A stretch of DNA of 14,936 nt from CAZHTF01 sp964535305. Lineage in GTDB: Bacteria; Planctomycetota; Phycisphaerae; UBA1845; Fen-1342. The notes below the pieces were generated by a model. It saw only the letters and a program-made list of their open reading frames with translations. It ran no database searches and was not told the origin of the DNA. The position numbers and the translations under genes were made by a program. The stretch is taken from contig CAZHTF010000079.1 in assembly GCA_964535305.1 (NCBI GenBank), positions 1-14,936 of the forward strand, written 5' to 3'. Below are positions 7,279 to 14,555 of the stretch, in pieces (position 1 is the stretch's first letter; every line of letters starts with the position of its first letter).

Positions 7279-8346
7279 TCAGTTTCGGGGATCGTTCGGA
7301 GCGTCGGCACCGTGGGGGTGAAAGCGGCGGTGCACCTCGCGCAGCCGCTGCGACTGCACGTGTGTGTAGATTTGCGTGGTCGCGACGCTGGCGTGGCCCA
7401 GAAGTTCCTGCACGACGCGCAGGTCGGCGCCTCCTTCGAGCAGGTCGGTGGCGAAGCTGTGCCGCAACGTGTGCGGGCTGACCTTGCCGCTCAGGCCGCC
7501 GCGCGTGGCCGCCTTGCGCACCAGGCGCCAGACCGCGGTGCGCTCGATCGGCCCGCCGCTGCGGCTGAAGAAGAGCGGCTGCGTGGCGTCGATGCTGCGC
7601 GTCAGCGGCGTCTTGCAGCGTCCGCTGCGGATGGCGCGGCGCAGTGCCGCGGGCCGCGCAGTCTGCAGGTATGACGCGAGTGCGTCGCGAGCGGCTTTTC
7701 CGATCGGCACGACGCGCTCCTTGCGGCCCTTGCCCATGCAGCGGACATACGCGGCCGGCAGGTTCACGTCGCGCAGCAGTAGCCCGCACAATTCGCTGAC
7801 CCGCAGACCGCAGGCGTAGAACAGCTCGAGAATCGCCCGATCGCGGAGCCCCAGCGGCGTGCTGACGTCCGCGGCGCTGAGCAGCGCCTCGGTTCGCGAA
7901 GCGCTGAGCACCGCCGGCAGCCGCTGCCAGCGTTTGGGCATGTCGATCAGGCCGGCGACGTCTTCGGCGATCTGCCGCGTGCTCAGCAGCCAGCGTAGCC
8001 AGGTGCGAATCGCGGAGACGCGCCGCGCTAGCGACGCTTCGACCAGCCCGAGCGCCGTCTGCGTGGTCAGATAGTGCGTAATCAACGCCGGGGTGATTGC
8101 GGACCAGTCGTTGACACGCTGCGCGTTCAGAAATTGCCCAAACGTGCGCAGGTCACGCTGATAGGCCTCCAGCGTGCGCGGCGAGAGCCCGCATTCGACA
8201 TTCAGATAGATGCGGAATTTCGCCAGCGACTGCTCGAAACTCGGCGAGCACAGCGGCGGCTGGGCGCCTTGTGGCGACGGCCGCTCAGGTCGCTTGGGCC
8301 GCGACGTTCCGACACGCTGCGGAATTGGCCGATGTGTGCCGGGCAT
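7279..8346 (-). CDS. xerD: Xer-type tyrosine recombinase (XerD-like)
   Basis: This 355-residue tyrosine recombinase has a complete active site: R182 (GLRVSEL), K206 (GKGRKERVVP), H292 and R295 (HTLRHSFATDLL), H318 (LLGHASVATTQ) and the nucleophile Y327. Residues 36-135 are the SAM-like core-binding domain with the Xer pattern LSPRTLEAYQRDLRTF. Xer proteins act in pairs at dif sites to resolve chromosome dimers at division. At 355 residues it is longer than the usual 300 or so: there is a basic, Pro-rich N-terminal extension of about 35 residues, and about 20 extra residues (near 234-255) between the catalytic Lys and the HxxR box. The ATG at 8346 has an AAGGA ribosome site. No phage genes, cargo or attachment sites flank it, so a housekeeping Xer is more likely than an integrase. 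XerC versus XerD cannot be settled by eye. Confidence 0.9.
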   Translation of the reverse strand: MPGTHRPIPQRVGTSRPKRPERPSPQGAQPPLCSPSFEQSLAKFRIYLNVECGLSPRTLEAYQRDLRTFGQFLNAQRVNDWSAITPALITHYLTTQTALGLVEASLARRVSAIRTWLRWLLSTRQIAEDVAGLIDMPKRWQRLPAVLSASRTEALLSAADVSTPLGLRDRAILELFYACGLRVSELCGLLLRDVNLPAAYVRCMGKGRKERVVPIGKAARDALASYLQTARPAALRRAIRSGRCKTPLTRSIDATQPLFFSRSGGPIERTAVWRLVRKAATRGGLSGKVSPHTLRHSFATDLLEGGADLRVVQELLGHASVATTQIYTHVQSQRLREVHRRFHPHGADAPNDPRN

Positions 8347-8418
8347 GCGGCATCCTTGCCTCGACGGCGTAGCCTACGCACCGCCGCGGCAATTTTCCAC
8401 GGCGCGCCAGGCCGCGGC

Positions 8419-8447
8419 TTGGAGCCGCTCCGCCCGCATGCTATCTT
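8419..8447 (+). promoter_or_regulatory. Likely promoter of the LysM/YkuD-MBOAT pair
   Basis: A TTGGAG -35 box (8419-8424) and a TATCTT -10 box (8442-8447) are 17 bases apart. A TGC directly before the -10 makes it an extended -10. Transcription would start near 8454, giving a leader of about 80 bases. It lies in the 186-base divergent gap between xer and the transpeptidase gene. Confidence 0.5.
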
Positions 8448-8532
8448 TTTCCAGCAATTCTTGCGGTGTGAGCGCCGCCAGCGCCAGAGCGGCGCCGCGC
8501 GGCGCGCTTTTCGCAGTCATGGAGGACCCACG

Positions 8533-9750
8533 ATGATCAATTCGCGCTGTGCGCTGCGGCGCGCTTCGCGGCGCGGTCTGTCCGCCTGCGCTGCGCTGGG
8601 CGTGCTCGTCCTGCTCGCTGCGCCGCTGGGCTGCCAGACGGGCGGTCGCGATGAAACGACTGCGTATCGCGCGACAGCGGGTCAGCCTCCTGCTGCCGGG
8701 AAACCTGGCGGCCCAGCGCCGGGAGCGCCGCCCGCGGGCGCTGGCACAACCACGCGGACGCCCGCCGGGCCTACGGGAAGCGCAGCGCCGCGCGGCGGCG
8801 AGTTGTCTGGCCGCGGATCCGCGGATCTTGCGCCACGACCCGCGAGCGACAGCGCCGCCCAGCGCGGCACGACGCCTGGCGCGACGCCGACCGGCACCAC
8901 GCCCGGCACGTCCGGCGCGTCAGCGGCGACACCGGCCGGTACGCCGCAAGCCGCGCCCCAGCCTGTGCCCGCCGCGGCGCAAGCCACGCCGCCGCCACCC
9001 GCGGCTTCGCCGATCGAAATCGGGCGACAACTGCTCGCGGAAGGGCAAGCGCTGAAAGCCCGTGGGGTGCTCTCAGCCGCGCTGGCGCGCAGCACCAGCT
9101 CCGCCGAGAGCGAGACTATTCGCAGTCTGCTGGCGCGTGCGGCAGAGCTGACCATCTTTTCGCCGACGGTCCAGGCGGACGATGCGTTGATGACGACGCA
9201 CAAGGTGGCGGCGAACGAGATGCTGCTGAAGATCGCGCCGAAATACCGTGTGCCGCACGAGGTGATTCAGCAGATCAACGGCATCTCGAACGCCAGCCGG
9301 CTGCGGGTGGGCCAGACGCTGAAAGTGCCGCGGGGTCCGTTTCATGCCAGAATCTACAAGTCAGCCTTTCGGCTCGACCTTTATCTACAAGATCTGTACG
9401 TCCGCAGCTTCCCCGTTGGGCTCGGCAGCGTGAACGGCACGCCCGAGGGCACCTGGGTCGTCGGCGATCGCATCTCGAACCCGACGTACTACGCGCCGCC
9501 CTCCGCGCCGGACCGCAGGACCATCCCGGGCAACGACCCATCAAACCCGCTCGGTGAACACTGGATCGGCTTGCGCGGCGTCGACGGGGCCGCAGTCGGG
9601 CAATCAGGCTACGGCATTCACGGCACGATCGAGCCCGAGTCGATTGGCCGCAACGCATCGTTGGGCTGCGTGCGGATGCACAATGAGGACGTCAGCTTCG
9701 TGTTCAATGCACTGGCCAGCGGGCACTCCACTGTGACCATTCTGCCGTAG
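8533..9750 (+). CDS. LysM-domain L,D-transpeptidase (YkuD) lipoprotein
   Basis: This is a 405-residue predicted lipoprotein. The basic N-terminus and hydrophobic core (ACAALGVLVLLAAPLGC) end at lipobox Cys34. Residues 36-160 are a Pro/Ala/Gly/Thr-rich linker. About 160-210 is a short helical stretch, 221-266 a LysM peptidoglycan-binding domain (THKVAANEMLLKIAPKYRV...LRVGQTLKVP), and 272-404 a YkuD catalytic domain with H363 (GIHGT) and the nucleophile motif SLGCVRMH containing C379 and R381. Such enzymes make 3-3 peptidoglycan cross-links or attach proteins to peptidoglycan outside the cytoplasm. I chose the ATG at 8533 because a strong GGAGGA ribosome site (8521-8526) precedes it and the signal peptide starts there. 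The frame is open back to 8074, but that part is antisense to xer. The MBOAT gene starts immediately after its TAG. Confidence 0.93.
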   Translation: MINSRCALRRASRRGLSACAALGVLVLLAAPLGCQTGGRDETTAYRATAGQPPAAGKPGGPAPGAPPAGAGTTTRTPAGPTGSAAPRGGELSGRGSADLAPRPASDSAAQRGTTPGATPTGTTPGTSGASAATPAGTPQAAPQPVPAAAQATPPPPAASPIEIGRQLLAEGQALKARGVLSAALARSTSSAESETIRSLLARAAELTIFSPTVQADDALMTTHKVAANEMLLKIAPKYRVPHEVIQQINGISNASRLRVGQTLKVPRGPFHARIYKSAFRLDLYLQDLYVRSFPVGLGSVNGTPEGTWVVGDRISNPTYYAPPSAPDRRTIPGNDPSNPLGEHWIGLRGVDGAAVGQSGYGIHGTIEPESIGRNASLGCVRMHNEDVSFVFNALASGHSTVTILP

Positions 9751-11016
9751 ATGGAGAGCCTTTGGCCGCAAGCGCCGCTTGATCCGAGCACGACGCCGAT
9801 TCCGCCCAGTGCCGCCGAGCTATGGGCCGGGCCACTGGGGCTGCTGGGCCTGATTCCGCTGATACCGCTGATCCGCCTCGCGGCGCGGCGCTGGCCGCGC
9901 GCGGCGCTGCTGGGCGGCTTCCTGGCCTGGTCAACGGCGACGGCCGGCCCGGCGGCGACGTGCGTGCTGGTCGCGTGGGTCGCTTGCGGGCAGGCCTGGA
10001 TCTGCATCCTGCTGAATCGCGAGCGCGAGGGCCGCCTTGCGCGGCGCACGCGCCTGGCGCTCACCTGGATCGGGCTGCACCTGTTGGTGCTACCGCTCTG
10101 GTGGGTGCCGGCGCATGCCTGGGCCGCCTGGGACCCGGCCAATCGATTCGCGGCGCTGCACAGCCTGGGGTTCGCATACCTGCTTGTTCGCCTGATTGCC
10201 TGGGGCGTCGACGCGCGGCCCAATCAGCCGCTGCGACCGCTCGCGAGCACCTGCTGGCTGCTCTATCCGCCCTGCAGCCGCTACGGGCCCGTGCTGCTTC
10301 GGCAGGATTTCCTGACGCGGCTGGACGCCTGGCTACCCGCCGCGCGACCGGATTACGCGTTCATCGCGCGTCGTATTGCGTCGGCGCTGATCGGGCTGAT
10401 CCTGCTCGGGATTCTGGCCAAGAACATGCCGCGGGCCGAGGAGACCCGCAGCGTGCTGCTGACGCCGCAACATTACGACACGCAGACGCTTCTGCGGGCG
10501 TTCTACTTCATTCCGTCGCAGATTTACCTGCTGCTCTGGTCGTACAGCGAGTTGGCGCTCGGGCTGGCGCGCTGGTTGGGCATCGATGCGCCGGAGAATT
10601 TTCACAAGCTGCCCGTGGCGACTTCGGTGCGCGATTTCTGGCGCCGCTGGCATCTATCGCTGGGCGCCTGGCTGCGCGACTACCTATACATTCCCCTGGG
10701 CGGCGCTCGGCGGCGCACCGAGCTTAACTACCTGATCGTTTTTGTGTATGTCGGCATCTGGCATGGCGCGAGTTGGTCGTATGCGGCCTGGGGCGTCTCG
10801 CAAGCAGCGGGGCTGTGCGTCAACCGCTGGTGGGATCTGGCCATGGAGCGTTGCGGCCGGCCGGCTTGGACACGGTCCCCGCTGTGGCGCGGTCTATGCT
10901 GGCTGCTGACCATGCACTACCAGGCGGCTTCCATCGTGCTCATGTGGGATTCGCAGCACTGCGGCGCGCGGTATTTTCCGGAACTGCTGCGGCGCCTGAA
11001 CCCGATTGGCGCGTAA
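9751..11016 (+). CDS. MBOAT-family membrane O-acyltransferase (DltB/AlgI-like)
   Basis: This is a 421-residue polytopic protein with many Leu/Trp-rich segments, including 27-45, 52-85, 103-125, 137-152, 207-224, 250-272, 327-350 and 381-398. The MBOAT signature is in the C-terminal half: FHKLPVATSVRDFWRRWHLS at 284-303 followed by DYLYIPLGG (310-318), and the catalytic His338 in VGIWHGASW. AlgI, DltB and PatA relatives transfer acetyl or other acyl groups across the membrane onto alginate, teichoic acid or peptidoglycan. It is shorter than typical AlgI (about 470-520) and no AlgJ/AlgX-type partner is visible here. Its ATG directly follows the TAG of the transpeptidase gene (TAGATG) and no clear ribosome site precedes it, so it is probably translated by reinitiation. 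A wall or surface-glycan substrate is inferred from that linkage. It ends 23 bases before a convergent gene, with no terminator between. Confidence 0.9.
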   Translation: MESLWPQAPLDPSTTPIPPSAAELWAGPLGLLGLIPLIPLIRLAARRWPRAALLGGFLAWSTATAGPAATCVLVAWVACGQAWICILLNREREGRLARRTRLALTWIGLHLLVLPLWWVPAHAWAAWDPANRFAALHSLGFAYLLVRLIAWGVDARPNQPLRPLASTCWLLYPPCSRYGPVLLRQDFLTRLDAWLPAARPDYAFIARRIASALIGLILLGILAKNMPRAEETRSVLLTPQHYDTQTLLRAFYFIPSQIYLLLWSYSELALGLARWLGIDAPENFHKLPVATSVRDFWRRWHLSLGAWLRDYLYIPLGGARRRTELNYLIVFVYVGIWHGASWSYAAWGVSQAAGLCVNRWWDLAMERCGRPAWTRSPLWRGLCWLLTMHYQAASIVLMWDSQHCGARYFPELLRRLNPIGA

Positions 11017-11039
11017 TCGGAAATCCGCCGCCGCCGCGA

Positions 11040-12266
11040 CTACTGCCGCTCGGCGCGATCGATTTCCGCGAGCAGCTCGCGCAGGAAGGGCTCGACGTCC
11101 GTGACCAGTCCGATGGTCTGAAACGAACCGCGATCCGCCAGCTTGGTCAGCGTTGGCGGTGAGATATCGACGCAAACGCACGGAATCCATGCCGGCAGGA
11201 TGTTGCCGGTCGCGATCGAGTGCAGCGCGGTCGCGATCATCAGCACGAAGCCGACGTCCTTGATCAACGCCCGCATCTGATCCTGCGCGACCAGCACGTC
11301 CGTCACGACCTCGGGCAGCGGCCCGTCGTCGCGCACCGATCCGGCCAGCACGAACGGCAGCTTGTGCTTCACGCACGCGTGCATGATGCCGCTGGTGATC
11401 TTGCCTTTGGCCACCGCAGCCGCGATGCCGCCTTCGCGTCGCACGGCGTTGATGGCGCGCAAGTGGTGTTCGTGCCCGGCGTCGGCCAGCGTGGCGCGAT
11501 CCAGGTAGACGCCCAGGCTGGTGCCGAACAGGCTCTGCTCGATGTCGTGTGTAGCCAGCGCGTTTCCGGCGAAGAGCACGTTCAGATAGCCGCGCTCGAT
11601 CAGCGCCACGACGTGCTCGGCCGCGCCGGTGTGCACGATCGCCGGGCCCGCGACCAGCAACTGCTTCTTGCCGGCGCGCTGCGTCTGCACCATGAGCTGC
11701 GCACAGTTGCGGATAATGGTGGTCTTGGGCTTCTCCGTCGAAATGTCAGAGGCCATGAACTCGAAAACCCCGCGGGACTTCTGCCGCTCGAGCGGCACCA
11801 CGCGAATCCCGCGATGGCCGCAGACCAGCCGGTCGCCGCGGCGGATGCGCACGATTGGCACGCAGCGGAACATGCCGGACTGCGGATCGTGCACCAGACC
11901 GCAGTCCATTTCCTGGTCCTGCACCTCGTGCCAATGGCCGGCGTGCCGCACGAAGGTCTGCTGGTTGGTTGTGGAGTAAAAGTTTGGCGGGAAAGCGCCG
12001 TCCATGTCCGCCGCGACGATCTCGGCGTCTTCGACGTCGTGCCAGATTGCGCCGTGCCGGCCGGCGGCCGCGAGCACCTTGTGCAACTCGTCGAAATTCG
12101 CGGCGCGTACTTCGATGCGCGCATGGCTGCGCTCCGCGCGGGACTGTCCGATGTGCACCTCGACGATCTTGAACTCGCCGCCCAGCGCCAGAATCTCGTC
12201 CATCAACGCCGCCAGCGACTGCGAGTCGATCAGGTGACCTTCGAGCGTGATTTGTTCGGCGATCAT
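11040..12266 (-). CDS. LOR/SDH-domain protein, archaeal-type ornithine cyclodeaminase family (TIGR00300-like)
   Basis: This 408-residue cytosolic protein matches the full length of the stand-alone family that combines an N-terminal LOR/SDH region (about residues 1-100, with the ferredoxin-like start FKIVEVHIG) and a C-terminal Rossmann-like nucleotide-binding half. Recognisable conserved segments are DMDGAFPPNFYSTTN (87-101), AGPAIVHTGA (206-215), FAGNALATHDIEQSLFGTSL (232-251) and ATALHSIATGNILP (345-358). An archaeal member converts ornithine to proline plus ammonia using NAD. In cyanobacteria the same module is fused behind an arginine dihydrolase. Here there is no dihydrolase domain and no arginine-metabolism neighbour, so the substrate is inferred from the family only. 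The start ATG has an AGGAAAGGA ribosome site; a TAGGAT box on the minus strand at 12299-12294 might be its -10, but I see no good -35. It is convergent with the MBOAT gene. Confidence 0.88.
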   Translation of the reverse strand: MIAEQITLEGHLIDSQSLAALMDEILALGGEFKIVEVHIGQSRAERSHARIEVRAANFDELHKVLAAAGRHGAIWHDVEDAEIVAADMDGAFPPNFYSTTNQQTFVRHAGHWHEVQDQEMDCGLVHDPQSGMFRCVPIVRIRRGDRLVCGHRGIRVVPLERQKSRGVFEFMASDISTEKPKTTIIRNCAQLMVQTQRAGKKQLLVAGPAIVHTGAAEHVVALIERGYLNVLFAGNALATHDIEQSLFGTSLGVYLDRATLADAGHEHHLRAINAVRREGGIAAAVAKGKITSGIMHACVKHKLPFVLAGSVRDDGPLPEVVTDVLVAQDQMRALIKDVGFVLMIATALHSIATGNILPAWIPCVCVDISPPTLTKLADRGSFQTIGLVTDVEPFLRELLAEIDRAERQ

Positions 12267-12314
12267 TGCGGGCGTCCTTTCCTAGATTGCCCGATCCTAC
12301 CCCGCTGGGCTGTC

Positions 12315-12335
12315 GCGCCGCCAGCGCTGCGGCGC
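12315..12335. other. GC-rich perfect hairpin upstream of the LOR/SDH gene
   Basis: GCGCCGC and GCGGCGC form a 7-bp perfect inverted repeat around a 7-base centre, just upstream of the candidate -10 of the minus-strand gene. It could be an operator or chance in GC-rich DNA. The remainder of the 12267-12396 gap shows nothing else I can assign. Confidence 0.25.
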
Positions 12336-12396
12336 CCGTACGCGCCGAGCGCGATGCGGCCCGATTCGTGGTGCAGCGCTGCCGCGGCAACGTCTA

Positions 12397-12424
12397 TTGC
12401 ACGCTCGCGGCGGCGCGGTATTCT
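12397..12424 (+). promoter_or_regulatory. tRNA-Lys promoter
   Basis: A TTGCAC -35 box (12397-12402) and a TATTCT -10 box (12419-12424) are 16 bases apart. The -10 ends 9 bases before the mature 5' end of the tRNA, so transcription would begin only a few bases upstream of it. Confidence 0.6.
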
Positions 12425-12433
12425 TCCGGAATC

Positions 12434-12506
<73 letters not shown>

Positions 12507-12515
12507 TTTCTGCCC

Positions 12516-12539
12516 ATTCGCGTGCGCCGCGCCGCGAAT
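12516..12539 (+). other. Hairpin just after the tRNA
   Basis: ATTCGCG (12516-12522) and CGCGAAT (12533-12539) form a 7-bp stem with a 10-base loop, starting 10 bases past the tRNA 3' end. There is no T-tract. It may end or protect the tRNA precursor. Confidence 0.35.
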
Positions 12540-12595
12540 CGCCCGCCGCAGCGCCACACCTGAAACGCGCTGCTGTTTCGCCAGCGCCCGCCTGT

Positions 12596-12624
12596 TTGAC
12601 AGCGAAAACGCCGCAAGCTACGTT
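12596..12624 (+). promoter_or_regulatory. Promoter of the double-SH3b gene
   Basis: A consensus TTGACA -35 box (12596-12601) and a TACGTT -10 box (12619-12624) are 17 bases apart. The start would be near 12631, giving a leader of about 15 bases that consists almost entirely of the AGGAGG ribosome site. Confidence 0.6.
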
Positions 12625-12645
12625 CGCGCTGGCAGGAGGTTTCAG

Positions 12646-14145
12646 ATGCACACGCATGGATTCGCCGGGCATCGCCGCCGCGCGTTCGCGGTGTTGCTGC
12701 GGAGTGCAGCAGCGGTTGCGTTGCTGGTGGCGCCCGCCGTTGCGCAGGTTATTACGCGTTTGGACGGCAGCGCGTCGACGCCGCCCGCCGCGCCGCTCGC
12801 GGAACCGGCCTACTGGCTGCGGGTGCACACGGATCGCGTGAACCTGCGGACGCGGCCGGACACGAACTCGCTGGCGGTCTCGCGGGTCGACAAGGACAGC
12901 GTGCTGCGCGCGGTCGGCAGTGAGTTTGGCTGGCATCGCGTAACGCCGACGCCGGACGTGTTCTGCCTGATTTCGGCAGAATTCGTGCAGCAGCAAACCG
13001 AGAATCTGGGGCTGATCAAGACCAGCAGCGGCAATCTGCGCGTGCGTGCCGGGAGTGCGCTGCGCGCGGTCGACCCGCTGCGCAGCGAGGTTCTGACACT
13101 GCTGGCGCCGGGCGCGCCGGTGCGAACGCTCGGCCGCGAGGGCGAGTGGATGAAGATCGCGCCGCCCGAGGGCGTGTACTTCTATGTATTCGGCGAGTAT
13201 GTCGAACGGATTTCGGCCGACGCGGCCGATCGCCTGCTGCTGGCGCGTGGGCTGAGCCCGACCAGCTCGTATCCGCCGATCGCCGCTGCTGGGCCGGCGG
13301 TTGCGCCGAGCGCCTCGACGTCGCTTACAGCGGTGGGCGACGCTGCGCCATCGATCGTTCCGGCGCCGGCCGCGCCTGCGGCAACGCAGCCAGCGCAGGC
13401 GCCAGGTCAAGCGCTGCATACGCCCGCGCCCGCGGCCGGCGGCGGCGACGAGCGCTTTCGGATGATCCCGCTCACGCAACCGGGCGAATCGCCCGCTTTT
13501 CAACCCATGTCGCGCGAGGAAGCAGACGCGACGCCCGCTTCGCCGACGACGCTCCCGGCTGCCCCCGTCGCGACGCTGCCGAGCGCGGCGAAGTCGCCGA
13601 AGCCGATGGTGCTGATGCCGGCGCCGTCGCCTGCTGCTGGCGGTCCGCCGGAGCTTCCGGAAGCGCCGCGTGCGACGACGCGGCCGGCGCCTGCGGCTAT
13701 GGCGCCGCTGGATGTCCGCCCGCCGATCACCGCGCAGCCGGCTACGCCGCGCGGCCCGGAGACCGGGGCGAGTGCGGCGGACGGGCGCGAGCAGCGTCTG
13801 GCCGTGGGGGCGGCGCGCGAGCGGCGCGAGGTGCTGCCCGACGATCCGAGCCGCAGCGGGTTCGACGCGCGCGGCGTGCTCCTGCCGAGCTTCGCGGTTG
13901 ACGTCGGCGACTACGGCCTACGTTACAAGCTGCAGGACCCGCTGACCCGCAAGGTGTCGGCGTACGTCGAATTCCCGCATGACCTGGGTCTGGATGTGCG
14001 CACCGCGATCGGCCGCTATTGCGGCGTGCGCGGCGAGCGCTACCGCATTCCAAACGTCGGGGTCGAGATCATTCGTGTCACGCAAATCACCATCGTGTCA
14101 GCGCCCGCCGCCCGGCCGCCGTTGCCGGCTCGCGACGAGCGTTGA
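12646..14145 (+). CDS. Secreted protein with two SH3b domains and a Pro/Ala-rich linker
   Basis: This 499-residue protein begins with a signal peptide: a basic start with several His and Arg, a hydrophobic core at about 14-30, and a likely AVA-Q cleavage after residue 33. Two bacterial SH3 domains follow at about 57-115 and 122-188. Both show the typical N-L-R-x-R strand (VNLRTRPDTNS; GNLRVRAGSAL) and a later G-x-W/E-W segment. Residues about 200-400 form a long Pro/Ala/Thr-rich, probably disordered linker. The last 90 residues fold again, with an LRYKLQDP segment and VRGERYRIPNVGVEIIRV near the end; this looks like a small beta domain seen in other planctomycete proteins of unknown function. 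SH3b domains usually bind wall peptides or other surface ligands, and no catalytic motif is visible, so a structural or binding role is likely. The AGGAGG at 12634-12639 fixes the start. Confidence 0.85.
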   Translation: MHTHGFAGHRRRAFAVLLRSAAAVALLVAPAVAQVITRLDGSASTPPAAPLAEPAYWLRVHTDRVNLRTRPDTNSLAVSRVDKDSVLRAVGSEFGWHRVTPTPDVFCLISAEFVQQQTENLGLIKTSSGNLRVRAGSALRAVDPLRSEVLTLLAPGAPVRTLGREGEWMKIAPPEGVYFYVFGEYVERISADAADRLLLARGLSPTSSYPPIAAAGPAVAPSASTSLTAVGDAAPSIVPAPAAPAATQPAQAPGQALHTPAPAAGGGDERFRMIPLTQPGESPAFQPMSREEADATPASPTTLPAAPVATLPSAAKSPKPMVLMPAPSPAAGGPPELPEAPRATTRPAPAAMAPLDVRPPITAQPATPRGPETGASAADGREQRLAVGAARERREVLPDDPSRSGFDARGVLLPSFAVDVGDYGLRYKLQDPLTRKVSAYVEFPHDLGLDVRTAIGRYCGVRGERYRIPNVGVEIIRVTQITIVSAPAARPPLPARDER

Positions 14146-14162
14146 TCGCGGGTACGATTCGC

Positions 14163-14176
14163 CGCGCTCGAGCGCG
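14163..14176. other. Perfect 14-base palindrome
   Basis: CGCGCTCGAGCGCG is a perfect palindrome in the 63-base gap between the SH3b gene and the small lipoprotein gene. A TACGAT box lies just upstream (14153-14158). It could be an operator, but a palindrome made of CG steps can arise by chance in such GC-rich DNA. Confidence 0.3.
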
Positions 14177-14208
14177 CCCGCGGCGTGCTGGCTATCGGAG
14201 GAACGGTA

Positions 14209-14406
14209 GTGTTGAAGATTCTCGCTCGATTCGGCTTGTCGAGAGTGCTGTTGCCGTCCGGATCGCTGCTGGCGCTGGGCGGCTGCCTGACGGATCAGCA
14301 ACTCACACAGATCCTGCAGTCCGTGATCTCCAGCGGCCTGACCACGGCGGTGAACCAGTTCATCACGGCCTTGGCGGCCGGGGTGGCCGGTACGACCGGG
14401 GCCTGA
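14209..14406 (+). CDS. Small predicted lipoprotein of unknown function
   Basis: A 65-residue protein is predicted from the GTG at 14209, which has a good GGAGGAA ribosome site 7 bases upstream; an in-frame ATG at 14185 lies before that site and so is less likely. The N-terminus is basic (KILARFGLSR). It is followed by a hydrophobic stretch LLPSGSLLALGGC whose end fits a lipobox with Cys26. The mature part would be about 40 residues: a polar LTDQQLTQ start, then an amphipathic to hydrophobic helix rich in Val, Ile, Ala and Thr. It shows strand-consistent spacing after the SH3b gene (63 bases) and may be in the same unit. I do not recognise the family, though small proteins with a similar LTDQQ-type start seem familiar from planctomycetes. 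The real start could also be the TTG at 14212. Confidence 0.6.
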   Translation: MLKILARFGLSRVLLPSGSLLALGGCLTDQQLTQILQSVISSGLTTAVNQFITALAAGVAGTTGA

Positions 14407-14455
14407 CGCGGGCACCGCAGCGGAAGGCTTGGCTGCTGGGTCACTGTAGGCGGGG

Positions 14456-14461
14456 TATAAT
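14456..14461 (+). promoter_or_regulatory. Consensus -10 box upstream of the last gene
   Basis: TATAAT occurs 94 bases before the last ATG. No good -35 is present: TTGGCT at 14429-14434 is 21 bases away, which is too far. The call is therefore tentative. Confidence 0.35.
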
Positions 14462-14464
14462 CCT

Positions 14465-14479
14465 GGGAACAGGGTTCCC
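14465..14479 (+). other. Short hairpin next to the TATAAT box
   Basis: GGGAAC (14465-14470) and GTTCCC (14474-14479) pair perfectly around AGG, immediately after the TATAAT box. It would cover the expected start site, so it could be an operator or a 5' stabilising hairpin. Confidence 0.3.
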
Positions 14480-14555
14480 GCGCCGACTCGTCGCGCACGC
14501 AGCCCCGGCGCGACGCAGCGGGAAGATTGGCTCGCGAGCCCGCCTTGGTGCAGCG

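Noticed and set aside
7279..8346. Integrase of a mobile element or tRNA-linked genomic island
   Set aside because: The protein is Xer-like, the tRNA is about 4 kb away across conserved-type genes, and I saw no direct repeats, phage genes or cargo.
8074..8532. Upstream extension of the LysM/YkuD gene
   Set aside because: It is antisense to the xer gene. The ribosome site and signal peptide place the start at 8533.
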